From NCBI GenBank assembly GCA_943371245.1, contig CALRTY020000001.1, positions 372,001 to 436,000 of the forward strand: a stretch of 64,000 bases of DNA, read 5' to 3'. Shown here in pieces: positions 51,250-60,782 of this stretch. Origin of the DNA: UBA5018 sp947463165. GTDB taxonomy: Bacteria > Cyanobacteriota > Cyanobacteriia > PCC-6307 > Cyanobiaceae. Under the pieces are notes generated by a model that saw nothing but the letters and a program-made list of their open reading frames with translations, searched no databases and was not told where the DNA came from. Positions within the stretch are counted from its first letter, which is position 1, and the number at the start of each line of letters is the position of its first letter. The translations under genes were made by a program, and so were the position numbers.

Positions 51250-53163
51250 ATGACCGTCTCCTTCGTTCAGACGGCCTGGTTGGTGCCCATTTATCCGCTG
51301 CTGGCATCCCTGCTCTCGTTTCTCTGGTCTCCTGGCCTGATCGCACGCACGGGCCCTCGCCCCTGTGGCTATCTCAACCTGGTCATGGTTAGCGTGGCTT
51401 TTGTCCACAGCACATTGGCCTTGGTAGGGCTGCATACCAATGCCGCAGCCGGTGCAGATGCCCTATACAAGCCACTCAGCTTCACCTGGACTTGGCTAAA
51501 TACCGCCGGCTTAAAGGTGGGCTTTGATGGCTTGATCAGTGAGCCAGCCCTGATTGCCATGACGGTGATTACCGGCGTACACGTGCTCACACAGATCTAT
51601 ACCATTGGTTATTTGGAGTTAGACTGGGGCTGGCCACGCTTCTTTGCTTCACTCAGCTTTTTCGAGGCAGGTCTTTGCGCACTGGTGCTCACCGATTCAA
51701 TATTCTTTAGCTATGTACTACTTGAGCTACTCACCCTTGGCACATATTTAATTGTTGGCACTTGGTATAACCAGCCCCTGGTGGTAAAGGGTGCCCGAGA
51801 TGCTTTTCTTACCAAGCGCATCGGTGACCTGGTGCTGTTGGCTGGCTTGATCGCCCTACTGCCAATTACGGGCAGCTGGAATTTCCACGACCTGGCCAGC
51901 TGGGCGGCCACCCAAGCCGGCGGCAGCTATGTGCAACAGCTGGGCTACACCGCCCTGGTGCTGGCTCTGGTGGCCGGGCCAATGGGTAAGTGTGCCCAAA
52001 TTCCTCTGCACCTGTGGCTGGATGAAGCCATGGAGGGCCCCCTGCCCTCCACCGTGCTGCGCAACTCGGTGGTGGTGGCCGGCGGTGCCTGGTTGTTACT
52101 GCGGCTTGAACCCCTAATCGCCCTGAGCCCAATCGCCCAGCTGGTGCTGGTGGTTGTCGGTGGCACCACGGCCCTGGTGGGTGCCTTGATTGCCCTGGCC
52201 CAGATCGATGTCAAGCGAGCCCTGTCGTTTCTGGTGAGCAGCTGGATGGGGCTGCTGTTCATGGCTGTAGGCCTCGGTGGCTTCAGCGTCGCCGATCACC
52301 TGCTGTTGGTGTACCCGCTGCCGATGGCCCTGCTGCTGATGTCGGTGGGAGCGGTGGTGATCAGCAATGTGACCCAAGACCTCACCCAACTCGGCGGACT
52401 CTGGAGCCGCAGGCCGCTGATGGGCCTCTGCTTCCTGGCAGGGGCCGCTGGCCTGATGGGCCTACCCCCATTCGGCGGATTTGCCGCCCTAAGGGAGCTA
52501 CTCGCCCTTAGCGCCCATAGCTCCCAGCCCCTGCTGCTAGGGGGCGTTGTGCTGCTCACCAACGCCCTGATCAGCGCCGGCCTGATCCGCGTCTTCGGGC
52601 AGATCTGGGCTGGTACACCCACCAAGTTCACGCTGCGCTCGGCGGAGGTGCTCTGGTTGATGGTGCTACCCACCATGGCCCTGTTTGGCCTGGTGCTGCA
52701 CCTGCCAATTCTGCTGGTGATCAACGGGGTGGTGCAGCTCAATCCACTGCCGGGCTGGGGACCATCGGCCCTGCCCCTGCTGGCCTCCACGCTTTTGGGA
52801 GGCGGCCTATCTGCCCTGTTTTATCTGCGGCCCCATCCCCTGGCCAACCTGCCCGCAGCCCTGGGGGGCCTTCAGTATTGGCTGGCCCACGATATGCAGA
52901 CCGAGCGCTTCTACCAGCGCACTGTGGTGGGCTTGGTGTTGCAACTGGCAAGGCTGAGTGTCTGGTCTGAGCGCAGCTTGGTGGATGGTTTCAGTGGCTC
53001 CACCGGGGAAGCAGCCCTGCAGGGAGCCAAGCGTCTGAGTTTGACCACATCAGGGCGATCCCAGGCCTATGCCCTGTCACTGGTGCTGGGGGTACTGCTG
53101 ATGGCCGCCTGGCTACTGGCCCGCCAACCCGCCCTGCCTGCCCTATCCGCCGCCCCCCTTTGA
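51250..53163 (+). CDS. ndhF3: NDH-1 subunit NdhF3 (CO2-uptake NDH-1MS complex)
   Basis: A 637-residue, NuoL-like proton-pumping membrane subunit with about 16 helices. GAGAMGKCAQIPLHLWLDEAMEGPLPST-like residues (here GPMGKCAQIPLHLWLDEAM) carry the conserved Lys and His of the antiporter channel. It lacks a long C-terminal extension. Because it precedes ndhD, cupA and cupS, I assign it to the inducible high-affinity CO2-uptake complex NdhF3/NdhD3/CupA/CupS rather than the respiratory one. Start is the ATG at 51250, with a GTG three bases earlier. Confidence 0.9.
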   Translation: MTVSFVQTAWLVPIYPLLASLLSFLWSPGLIARTGPRPCGYLNLVMVSVAFVHSTLALVGLHTNAAAGADALYKPLSFTWTWLNTAGLKVGFDGLISEPALIAMTVITGVHVLTQIYTIGYLELDWGWPRFFASLSFFEAGLCALVLTDSIFFSYVLLELLTLGTYLIVGTWYNQPLVVKGARDAFLTKRIGDLVLLAGLIALLPITGSWNFHDLASWAATQAGGSYVQQLGYTALVLALVAGPMGKCAQIPLHLWLDEAMEGPLPSTVLRNSVVVAGGAWLLLRLEPLIALSPIAQLVLVVVGGTTALVGALIALAQIDVKRALSFLVSSWMGLLFMAVGLGGFSVADHLLLVYPLPMALLLMSVGAVVISNVTQDLTQLGGLWSRRPLMGLCFLAGAAGLMGLPPFGGFAALRELLALSAHSSQPLLLGGVVLLTNALISAGLIRVFGQIWAGTPTKFTLRSAEVLWLMVLPTMALFGLVLHLPILLVINGVVQLNPLPGWGPSALPLLASTLLGGGLSALFYLRPHPLANLPAALGGLQYWLAHDMQTERFYQRTVVGLVLQLARLSVWSERSLVDGFSGSTGEAALQGAKRLSLTTSGRSQAYALSLVLGVLLMAAWLLARQPALPALSAAPL

Positions 53164-53176
53164 GCTCTGCCTACCG

Positions 53177-54688
53177 ATGACCCTACTGCTGCTGCTGTTT
53201 ATACCCCTGGCGGCGCTATTGGCCCTGCCGCTGCTGCCGGATCGCGCCCCACTTTGCCGCCGGGTGGCGGTGGCTGCCGCCTTGCTCCAACTCGGCTTGG
53301 CCCTACTGGCCTGGCGTTGGCCCCCCGCCGATATAACGCTGCCTTGGCTACCAAAACTGGCCCTAACTCTGCAGCTGGGCCTCGATGGGCTCAGCCTGCC
53401 CTTGATGTTGCTAACGGCTCTGATCACTGCCATGGCGATTCTGTCCACGCCAGCAGATCAGAGCCGCAGTCGCCTGTATTTCTCACTGCTGCTAGCCACC
53501 AACTTGGGTCTCAGCCTGGCCTTTCTGGCCGGCAACGCCCTGCTGTTCGTATTGGCCTACGAACTAATTTTGATTCCCACTACTTTGCTGGTGGCCAGTT
53601 TTGGGCGCGAACAAAGGGCCAGTGCCGCGATTCGCTTTCTAATCTTCAACGCCATCTCGGGCTTGCTGCTGCTGGGGGTGGTGCTGGCCCTGGGTTGGCT
53701 GCATCCGGGCGGCGTTAGCTTCGCCTATGCCGATCTGGCCGATCTCAATCTGGAGCCGCAACTGGCAATTTCACTGCTGGGCTTGCTATTGCTTGCCTTC
53801 GGCTTGAAGTTACCGCTGCTGCCATTACATGGCTGGCAGCCTGTCACCTATAGCCAGGCCCCCACGCCGGTGGCGATGCTTCTCAGCGGAGCTGTTTCCA
53901 AGTTGGCCGCCTATGGCCTAATGCGATTTGGCATCGGTATGTTGCCAGATGCCTGGCTATTTTGGGCGCCCTGGCTAGCGGCGATCGGTGCGGTAAGCGC
54001 CATCTACGGTGCTCTCAATGCCATAGCCCAAACCGATCTACGGCGACTGGTGGCCTACAGCTCGCTCGGCCACATGGGACTGCTGGCCCTTGCCCTAGCG
54101 GCCGCTACACCATTGAGTCTGCAGGGAGTGGTGGCTCAAATGTTGGCCCATGGCCTAATCATCGCCTTGCTGTTTTGCCTGGTGGGGGTTATCGAACGCC
54201 GCACCGGCACCGCAGCGATCGCAGAGCTCTCTGGCCTAATGAATCCCTACCGCGGCCTGCCCTTCACCATGGGGCTGTTTTTGCTAGGGCTGATGGCCGC
54301 AGCTGGGGTGCCGGGCCTGGCCGGTTTTGTTGCCGAATTGCTGGTTTTTGAAGGTAGCTGGGAGGCATTTCCCTGGCCCACTCTCATCTGTCTGGTGGCC
54401 TCTGGCCTCACCGCCGTGGTGGCGGTACGCCTATTCAACAGAGTTGGTTTCGGGCGTTTGGACAATGATAAAGCCGACTGGATTAGCACAACTTGGCCTG
54501 AACGGCTGCCGGCAGTTGTGCTCACTGGCCTAGTGATCTTGGCCGGCATTTGGCCCCAAACGATCACCGGATTCAGCGAGCTGAGCACCGCCGGCTTAGC
54601 CCTAAGACAAAACCAGCCACTTGTGGCACCGCTGCTGGCAGCTACTGCCCCCGCCTCTGATTCCACCGCCTTGGAGCTGTCCGCATGA
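53177..54688 (+). CDS. ndhD3: NDH-1 subunit NdhD3
   Basis: A 503-residue NuoM-like antiporter subunit with about 14 helices. AFGLKLPLLPLHGWQPVTYSQ has the conserved channel Lys and His, and SLGHMGLLALALAAATPL follows. It starts 13 bp after ndhF3 and its stop overlaps the cupA start by 4 bp (ATGA). It couples proton translocation to CO2 hydration in NDH-1MS. Assignment to the D3 rather than the D4 paralogue rests on the following cupA-cupS pair. Confidence 0.9.
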   Translation: MTLLLLLFIPLAALLALPLLPDRAPLCRRVAVAAALLQLGLALLAWRWPPADITLPWLPKLALTLQLGLDGLSLPLMLLTALITAMAILSTPADQSRSRLYFSLLLATNLGLSLAFLAGNALLFVLAYELILIPTTLLVASFGREQRASAAIRFLIFNAISGLLLLGVVLALGWLHPGGVSFAYADLADLNLEPQLAISLLGLLLLAFGLKLPLLPLHGWQPVTYSQAPTPVAMLLSGAVSKLAAYGLMRFGIGMLPDAWLFWAPWLAAIGAVSAIYGALNAIAQTDLRRLVAYSSLGHMGLLALALAAATPLSLQGVVAQMLAHGLIIALLFCLVGVIERRTGTAAIAELSGLMNPYRGLPFTMGLFLLGLMAAAGVPGLAGFVAELLVFEGSWEAFPWPTLICLVASGLTAVVAVRLFNRVGFGRLDNDKADWISTTWPERLPAVVLTGLVILAGIWPQTITGFSELSTAGLALRQNQPLVAPLLAATAPASDSTALELSA

Positions 54689-55995
54689 CCCCCACCACAG
54701 TTGCTGCCACAGATACAGCTGCCGAGCCTTTAATTCCGCCTTCCAATCATCCCTATGCCGATATTATTCATCGACTAGAAGCTGGCGGCTCGATGCTTCC
54801 AGACTCCGCAGAGAACCTCACCCAGATCATTGGCATCTACAAGGCTTATGCCGTGCCAATGGATTTTTACTGGCGAAATCTCCTTTACATAGCCGAGCAG
54901 GTCTTCCTGGATCCCCTGCCTGCTTTTAAGTATTTTATTTCCCAGGAATATCTGGATCGTCCTAATTCTTACTCCGGTGATCAATCTAAATTAAGGATCT
55001 GGCGCGGTGGTGAAAAAGCCCATCCAGAGCTTTTGGAGTTCATGGCCCGCGGTGAAACCACCGCCATGCCAAAAATACTGCATCATCTCTGGCATGATCG
55101 GATAAATATGGAATTTGCCGAGGCCTGCATGCAGGCCATGTTTTGGCACCAGGGCATGGGAGGTCGCTTTAATGACTATTTAGATAGCGATGCCTACAGG
55201 GCCAATGCTGACAAAGCGATCCGGGCATATTTCAAAGGCAATCCATTAATGCTGGGACTCTACAAACTGTTCCCAGAAATGATGCTGGAGAAGGTTAAAC
55301 AGCTCAGCTACTATGCTAATCTGGGTTTATTTTGGGAGGTGATGGCTCCGGTATTCTTCGAGATGAATGACATCTACGAAGAGGGTGGCTTCAAGGGGGT
55401 ACCGGACGCGATGAACTTCCTGGTAAACGGCATCTTCGCCGTAGCCGGCAGGCCGATCTATCACCATGTATTCATCAATGGTGAGTGCCATGAGATTATC
55501 CCAAAAAGCGAGGGTTTTACCTGGCTCTACGAAGCAGCACTACCCTATGTAGAAGCAGTTTTCTATCGCACTGCTCCATTTCGTGGCACCAAGAGTTACA
55601 ATGCCCAGGCGGGGCAAGTGCCCGCTGTGCAGAAGGATTTTATCTATGGAATCCTCTATGCCGATGTCTTTCCAGTGGGCTCAGCCGGCATACCACCAAC
55701 TCTACTAATGCAAGATATGATTCATTTCCTGCCGGCTGAACTGCAGGAAATATATAAGCAGCACAAGCGCGGCGAGGGCGATCAACTTATCCAACTTGGC
55801 GTCACTTTTCAGCGCTCAATGTATAATGTTACCTCGGCGGTAATCCAGGCCCTGCGCTGCGCCCTGCTCTATCCCCTAGACGACACTGATCCAACCCATT
55901 TGCTGGCAAATCGTCAGTTCTTTGAAGCCCAGATGGACCGCTTCCTCTGCCCAGAAGCGCGCCTACCCCAAATCCAAACCGCCGATTATCGTTAA
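54685..55995 (+). CDS. cupA: CO2 hydration protein CupA
   Basis: A 436-residue soluble subunit of the ChpX/ChpY (CupB/CupA) family: GGSMLPDSAENLTQIIGIYKAYAVPM-type N-terminus, followed by DFYWRNLLYIAEQVFL. His, Cys and Glu residues (for example MFWHQGMGGRFNDYLDSDAY) are candidates for the zinc site of this vectorial carbonic anhydrase. Attached to NdhF3/NdhD3, it hydrates CO2 to bicarbonate in the cytoplasm using proton-motive coupling. CupA is preferred over CupB because a CupS gene follows. Confidence 0.9.
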   Translation: MTPTTVAATDTAAEPLIPPSNHPYADIIHRLEAGGSMLPDSAENLTQIIGIYKAYAVPMDFYWRNLLYIAEQVFLDPLPAFKYFISQEYLDRPNSYSGDQSKLRIWRGGEKAHPELLEFMARGETTAMPKILHHLWHDRINMEFAEACMQAMFWHQGMGGRFNDYLDSDAYRANADKAIRAYFKGNPLMLGLYKLFPEMMLEKVKQLSYYANLGLFWEVMAPVFFEMNDIYEEGGFKGVPDAMNFLVNGIFAVAGRPIYHHVFINGECHEIIPKSEGFTWLYEAALPYVEAVFYRTAPFRGTKSYNAQAGQVPAVQKDFIYGILYADVFPVGSAGIPPTLLMQDMIHFLPAELQEIYKQHKRGEGDQLIQLGVTFQRSMYNVTSAVIQALRCALLYPLDDTDPTHLLANRQFFEAQMDRFLCPEARLPQIQTADYR

Positions 55996-56065
55996 AAACC
56001 ATTGCCCAAGAACCATCACTAAAATACTACCACCGACACATTCTTTGACCTAAATCACGACCGAA

Positions 56066-56086
56066 AAGCTTATTGCCTATAAGCTT
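56066..56086. promoter_or_regulatory. Dyad between cupA and cupS
   Basis: A perfect 8-bp inverted repeat AAGCTTAT/ATAAGCTT around TGCCT, in the 166-bp cupA-cupS gap. It could be an operator or an mRNA hairpin; no T-run follows. Confidence 0.4.
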
Positions 56087-56161
56087 GTTGCCGCAAATTG
56101 CCAATCTCCTTGGCGCAGTCCCATAGATTGAAAATTACCCATCCAATCATAGTTATCACCC

Positions 56162-56563
56162 ATGGCAACAATTCTGGAAACCGCTAAATCAGCAGGGGTA
56201 TTCAACATCCTGCTCACTGCCGTAGAGGCCGCTGGGCTTACTTCGGCCCTGGAGGGCCCTGGACCCTTCACCGTGTTTGCCCCCGTAGACGATGCCTTTG
56301 CCGCCCTGCCCCCAGGCACGGTGCAAACCCTGGTGGACAACCCACCCCAACTGGCGCGAATTTTGAAATATCACGTGCTGGTGGGTGCCCTTTCACGTCA
56401 ATCCCTGCTGGAGCAGCCCGAATGGTCCAGCCTGGAGGGGGCGCCGCTGCCAATTCGCCGGGCCGATCCGTTTGAAGTAAAGAACGCCACGGTGGTAACG
56501 GCCGATATTGCCTGTGACAACGGCATAGTGCATGTAATTGATAGGGTGGTGCTGCCAGGCTGA
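56162..56563 (+). CDS. cupS: CupS, fasciclin-domain subunit of NDH-1MS
   Basis: A 133-residue single fasciclin (FAS1) domain without a signal peptide. GPFTVFAPVDDAFAALPPGTV is the H1/first-box motif, ILKYHVLVGALSRQ contains the conserved Tyr-His, and NGIVHVIDRVVLPG is the H2 box. CupS is the small partner of CupA in the NDH-1MS complex, and the position directly after cupA supports this. It ends at a 9-bp inverted repeat, TGATCGCAG (56561-56569) with CTGCGATCA (56615-56623), which includes the stop codon. Confidence 0.88.
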   Translation: MATILETAKSAGVFNILLTAVEAAGLTSALEGPGPFTVFAPVDDAFAALPPGTVQTLVDNPPQLARILKYHVLVGALSRQSLLEQPEWSSLEGAPLPIRRADPFEVKNATVVTADIACDNGIVHVIDRVVLPG

Positions 56564-56623
56564 TCGCAGGGTTGAATGAAGTGCTCATTGCAGGGCTCAT
56601 TGCAGGTCTGCTTGCTGCGATCA
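56561..56623. repeat. Inverted repeat and 12-bp direct repeats after cupS
   Basis: TGATCGCAG and CTGCGATCA flank a 45-bp loop that contains GCTCATTGCAGG twice in tandem. It lies between the convergent cupS and fumC 3' ends and may serve as a bidirectional transcript end. Confidence 0.55.
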
Positions 56624-56649
56624 ACCCCATCGGCTCACGCCATCACTAC

Positions 56650-58035
56650 TCAAATCATCAGCTCCGGTTTCACCCAGCGGTCAAACTCTTCGGCGCTGAT
56701 GGCGCCTAGATCAAGGGCCGCCTGTTTGAGGCTGAGTTGCTGATGGTGGGCATGCTTGGCGATGGCGCAGGCCTGGTCGTAGCCGATGGCTGGGGTTAGC
56801 GCCGTCACCAGCATCAAGCTCTGCTCTAGCAGCTGTTGAATGCGACTTTGATTGGGCTGGAGACCCTCCAGGCAGAACTGGCGAAAACCGTCGCAGGCCC
56901 CCGTCAACAGGGCGATGCTCTCCAGCAAATTGTGGGCAATCAGGGGTTTGAATACATTCAACTCAAAATTCCCCTGGCTGGCGGCCATTTGCACGGCGGT
57001 ATTGTTGCCCATCACCTGCACCGCCACCATGGTGAGGCTCTCGCATTGGGTGGGATTCACCTTGCCCGGCATGATCGACGAGCCCGGTTCGTTTTCTGGG
57101 ATCAGCAGTTCCCCCAGGCCGCAGCGCGGCCCGCTGGCCAACCAGCGAATGTCATTGGCCAATTTGAACAGGGAACCGGCCAGCACCGTGAGGGCGCCAT
57201 GGGTGGCCGCCAGGGGCTCATGGCCAGCCAGGGCCTGGAATTTGTTGCTGGCGCTGCCGAACGGCAAGCCGATGCGCTCCGCCAACCGGGCGGCCACCGC
57301 CTCACCAAAACCTGGCGGCGCATTCAAACCGGTGCCCACAGCAGTTCCTCCGATCGCCAGCTGCAGCACCTGGGGCAAGGCGGCCCGCAGGGTCTGTAAG
57401 CCCAGCTCCAGCTGGGCGCCATAGCCACTGAATTCCTGGCCCAAGCTCAGCGGCACCGCATCCTGCAGGTGGGTGCGGCCAATTTTGACGATGCCGGCAA
57501 AGGCCTCCGCCTTGGCCTGGAGGCAAGCAATCAACGCCTGCAAAGATGGCACCAGGGCCCGTTCCAGCTCGATGGCCACCGCCACATGCAGCGCCGCTGG
57601 GAAGGTGTCGTTGCTCGATTGGCTGAGATTTACGTGGTCGTTGGGATGCACTGGATGCTTGCTGCCCAACACCCCTCCTGAGGCCTGAATCGCCCGGTTG
57701 GCGATCACCTCATTCACGTTCATATTTGTTTGGGTACCCGATCCCGTCTGCCATACCTTGAGCGGGAATTCAGCATCCAGGGCACCGCTGGCCACCTCTT
57801 CCGCCGCAGCCACGATCAACTCCGCCACAGCTGGACTGAGCTTGCCCAGATCGCGATTCACCTCAGCGCAGGCTGCCTTGAGCTGGCCAAAGGCATGCAC
57901 CATCTCCACGGGCATCAGCTGGCCATAGGGGAAGAAATGCAGGGACCGCTGGGTCTGGGCGCCCCAGTAGTGCTCCGCGGGCACCGGCAAGGGCCCCATG
58001 CTGTCTTGTTCGGTGCGCATGCCGCCGCTGCTCAT
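56650..58035 (-). CDS. fumC: Fumarate hydratase, class II
   Basis: A 461-residue class II fumarase interconverting fumarate and malate. The signature GSSIMPGKVNPTQCE, the substrate-site KVWQTGSGTQTNMNVNEV and SSNDTFPAALHVA, and KIGRTHLQDAVPLSLGQE (catalytic His) are all present and full length. Its start overlaps the stop of the upstream lumenal-protein gene by 4 bp (ATGA). Confidence 0.96.
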   Translation of the reverse strand: MSSGGMRTEQDSMGPLPVPAEHYWGAQTQRSLHFFPYGQLMPVEMVHAFGQLKAACAEVNRDLGKLSPAVAELIVAAAEEVASGALDAEFPLKVWQTGSGTQTNMNVNEVIANRAIQASGGVLGSKHPVHPNDHVNLSQSSNDTFPAALHVAVAIELERALVPSLQALIACLQAKAEAFAGIVKIGRTHLQDAVPLSLGQEFSGYGAQLELGLQTLRAALPQVLQLAIGGTAVGTGLNAPPGFGEAVAARLAERIGLPFGSASNKFQALAGHEPLAATHGALTVLAGSLFKLANDIRWLASGPRCGLGELLIPENEPGSSIMPGKVNPTQCESLTMVAVQVMGNNTAVQMAASQGNFELNVFKPLIAHNLLESIALLTGACDGFRQFCLEGLQPNQSRIQQLLEQSLMLVTALTPAIGYDQACAIAKHAHHQQLSLKQAALDLGAISAEEFDRWVKPELMI

Positions 58036-58727
58036 CGGCTAACTACTTCTGAATTGAGTTCGTTAAAGCTCTGGGTGCTGCTCTGCAGGAAACCCTCGGG
58101 CAGGGGAATGCCCGTAGCCTTACTGATGGCCTCATTGATCTTTTCCAGCGGCACCTGGCCACTGGCATCGAGCAGCACTTCACCGGCCTTGCCCAACACC
58201 ACCACCTGGGGCACCAGCCCTTTCCAGTAGTGGGCCGGATCGCTGCTACCAGCATCAGGGCGATTTTGCAAGGGATCGCTCACCATGGGTATCAGCTCGA
58301 TGTTGTTTCCCCATAGGCGTTGCAATTCTGATACCACCGGAGCGAACTGCTTGCTAGACGAGTCGTCGTCGAGATAAAAAATCAGTGCAGCCGGGCGATG
58401 GGCCGCCAGGGTTTGGGCGAGGCTGTTGCGGGGTGGCACCAGGGAGCCATTGCCGGCGTAGAGAGCATAGATATTGCCGTCGTAACTATTGGTGTTGAGC
58501 GCAGCCTGGGCTGGTTCGGCTGCCAGAGCCAGGCCCAACGCCATCAGCAGGGCCATCAACATTCCCGGCAACCTGGCAACCAAAGGTGCAGCACGCAGGT
58601 AAAGCCTGCTCACCACTCCTTTAAGGGCGCCTGGCCGCCAGGGCTTCGCCGCCAGGCTCGGCTCCAGGGGCAAGGGGGCCTGCGGTTTCTGGGCGAGGGG
58701 CAACGGAAGGGGCGCGGATGGGGCCAT
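58032..58727 (-). CDS. Exported thioredoxin-fold-like protein lacking CXXC
   Basis: A 231-residue protein. After a Pro-rich leader there is a hydrophobic signal segment (LMALLMALGLALAAEPAQAA, ~55-75), then a domain reading PAALIFYLDDDSSSKQFAPVVSELQRL-like, VPQVVVLGKAGEVLLDASG and EKINEAISKATG. This strand-helix order fits a thioredoxin fold, but no Cys pair is present, so it is not a redox enzyme. It resembles lumen-facing thylakoid proteins conserved in cyanobacteria (recalled). Translationally coupled to fumC by a 4-bp overlap. True start may be later, near residue 40. Confidence 0.65.
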   Translation of the reverse strand: MAPSAPLPLPLAQKPQAPLPLEPSLAAKPWRPGALKGVVSRLYLRAAPLVARLPGMLMALLMALGLALAAEPAQAALNTNSYDGNIYALYAGNGSLVPPRNSLAQTLAAHRPAALIFYLDDDSSSKQFAPVVSELQRLWGNNIELIPMVSDPLQNRPDAGSSDPAHYWKGLVPQVVVLGKAGEVLLDASGQVPLEKINEAISKATGIPLPEGFLQSSTQSFNELNSEVVSR

Positions 58728-58760
58728 TGTGAGCCCTCAAGCCCTCCATCATCGCCAGCC

Positions 58761-60470
58761 TCAGCCCTTGCCGAGACTGCGGCCCATCCCCTGCAGGATG
58801 CCGCGGCCCACCAGGCCGATGGCCTGGCCGATCACCCGGGTGAGCAGCATGCCCACCAGATCGCCAGCGGCCTTGATCAGGCGACGCAACTGGGGGCCAA
58901 GGGCGTCGCGGGTTTCCAGCATCAGGGTGACCAATTGCTGCAACCAGCCCAGCTGGCGCAGCTCGGCATCCCGGGGCTCGGTGAGGCTGTTGATTTGAAT
59001 CTGGCCGCCGCTGAGGCTGAGCAGGGTGCGACGGCTCTCATAGAGGGCCACGGGTCGCTCAAACCAGAGGCTCCAGCGCTGCTGGGCAATCAGTTGGTTG
59101 CGCAACCGCTCCAGGTTGCGGGTGGGCAGCAGGTCAGGCCTGAGCAGATAGCGCCGCAGCTCGGGCCAACTACTGCTGCAGCTGAGCACCTCTAGGGCGA
59201 TTAATTCAGCGGTGCGCAACAGCCAGTTGGTCACCAGCAGCTCCAGATGCAGCACCGCCTGGGGTTCGTCAGGCGCCAGCAGCTGACCCGCCACCACCAG
59301 GGGCCGCCCCAACACCAGGCTGGCCAGCATCGGCTGGGGGTCGGGAAATTCGGGGTCTTCCAGCTCCAGGGTGCTACTGCGCACCAGGGTGTCGGCCACG
59401 GGCTGCAGCACCCCCTCATAGGGCAATTGCACATAGGGACTGGCCATGGCGCGCACCGCCTGCTGGCGCAGTTCCGCCTGCCACTGCTGCCAGCGTTGGC
59501 TGAGTTGCTTCGTAGTGGCAGTGGGGGCTTCGGTGAGGTCGTCGGCCAGGCGACGGCGCAGCAGCGCCAGCTGTTCCAGCAGGGCCAGCAGCAGATCCAC
59601 CCTGCGGGCCTGCGCTAAACCCTCAATCGCCAATAGCTGGGAGCTGGCGTTGCCGATCCCCGCTTCGGCTGCCTGCCGGAGGCGGTTATGAATCGCCTGC
59701 CAGATGGCCTCGGCACTGCGGCCCTGGAGCGAGAAAACCGCGGCGCCGGCCTGGCTGATCGCCAGGCTGCCCCGCCCGGCATCGAGTTCGGCAGGGCTGG
59801 CATCGATAGCACCCCGCTGCGAGAGGGCCCGATTGGAAATATCTAAATTGAATAATTCGTATTGACTGGCGTTACTCCAGGCCAGGCTGATCGGGCCCCA
59901 CAGCCAGAGCAGCAGGCGGCGGGCGGCCGCCAACTCCCGCAAGCGAGCGCGCAGCAGCATTCGCCCCAGCGGCGGCGCCGGCTGTAGCAATTGGCGGCAG
60001 AGGGCGATCTCAGCGTCGATTTGCTCCAAACCGGAAAGCAGCAGCCAGCTGCCCAGCCCAAACAGCGGTGCTGCCGGCGAGGGCAGCGGCCCAGTTTGCG
60101 GCTCCAATAACTCAACGACCCGACCGCCCTCGATCAGGGTCTGCACCGCCCGCAGCAGTTGCTGGCGGTTGGATCCCTCCAGCAGGCCTGTGACCGGCAG
60201 GGCCAATAGTTGGCTGCGGCTGAGCCGATGGCCAGGGGTCAACAGCAGCAGCAGCGGGGCGGGCTGCCATCGCTCCTGCAGGCTCCGGCATTCCAGAGCC
60301 AGGGAGAGCGGCTCAATGGCGCTATCGGGCTGCCAGATCACCAGCTGGGGCAGCGCCGCATCGGCGCCTACAGCTCGACTGACACGGCACTGGGGCAGTT
60401 CCGCCTCCAGCAGCGCCTGGAGCCCATCACCGGCCAGGGAAGCGGCGAACAGCAGTAGCTGAACAGTCAC
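58761..60470 (-). CDS. Ycf55-like (DUF3685) protein with degenerate receiver-like N-terminus
   Basis: About 569 residues from a GTG at 60470. The first ~120 residues have response-regulator receiver topology (VQLLLFAASLAGDGLQALLE, then APLLLLLTPG and VTGLLEGSNRQQLLRAVQTL), but I see no phosphorylatable Asp in the usual position. The long C-terminal part, ending LGPQLRRLIKAAGDLVGMLL, matches DUF3685, which includes Ycf55 of red-algal plastids. The role is unknown. A longer frame starts at 60521. Confidence 0.72.
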   Translation of the reverse strand: MTVQLLLFAASLAGDGLQALLEAELPQCRVSRAVGADAALPQLVIWQPDSAIEPLSLALECRSLQERWQPAPLLLLLTPGHRLSRSQLLALPVTGLLEGSNRQQLLRAVQTLIEGGRVVELLEPQTGPLPSPAAPLFGLGSWLLLSGLEQIDAEIALCRQLLQPAPPLGRMLLRARLRELAAARRLLLWLWGPISLAWSNASQYELFNLDISNRALSQRGAIDASPAELDAGRGSLAISQAGAAVFSLQGRSAEAIWQAIHNRLRQAAEAGIGNASSQLLAIEGLAQARRVDLLLALLEQLALLRRRLADDLTEAPTATTKQLSQRWQQWQAELRQQAVRAMASPYVQLPYEGVLQPVADTLVRSSTLELEDPEFPDPQPMLASLVLGRPLVVAGQLLAPDEPQAVLHLELLVTNWLLRTAELIALEVLSCSSSWPELRRYLLRPDLLPTRNLERLRNQLIAQQRWSLWFERPVALYESRRTLLSLSGGQIQINSLTEPRDAELRQLGWLQQLVTLMLETRDALGPQLRRLIKAAGDLVGMLLTRVIGQAIGLVGRGILQGMGRSLGKG

Positions 60471-60782
60471 AGCTGGGCTCCAGGTTTGCCGTAGGGCACT
60501 CGATGCTATCGAGGCTAACAATCCCCTATTGATAGCCAGCCAGGGTGAGATGTCAAGCAGCTGAAATTATCCGGTTGGCTTTCGGCATCAAATAGGTTGC
60601 CGCGCCCTTGGCTCAGAGTATCTGGGAACCGTTTGCTCCAGACCTGTCTGGGGAAAGAATTGCGCCACAGCTGGCCCCTAGGGATAGCCGGGAGACAGGG
60701 ATGGCCTGTCCAGCTGATCTATATAGCTGGACTGCGCAACTGATCTGCTTAGGGGATCTGGGGCTGGTCGCTCTTTGGATAT
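60471..60782. other. 312-bp interval without a recognised gene
   Basis: Lies between the Ycf55-like gene start and the fur-like gene stop (both minus strand). The first 50 bp may still be coding if the longer Ycf55-like start is used. There are no clear hairpins or repeats. Confidence 0.5.
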
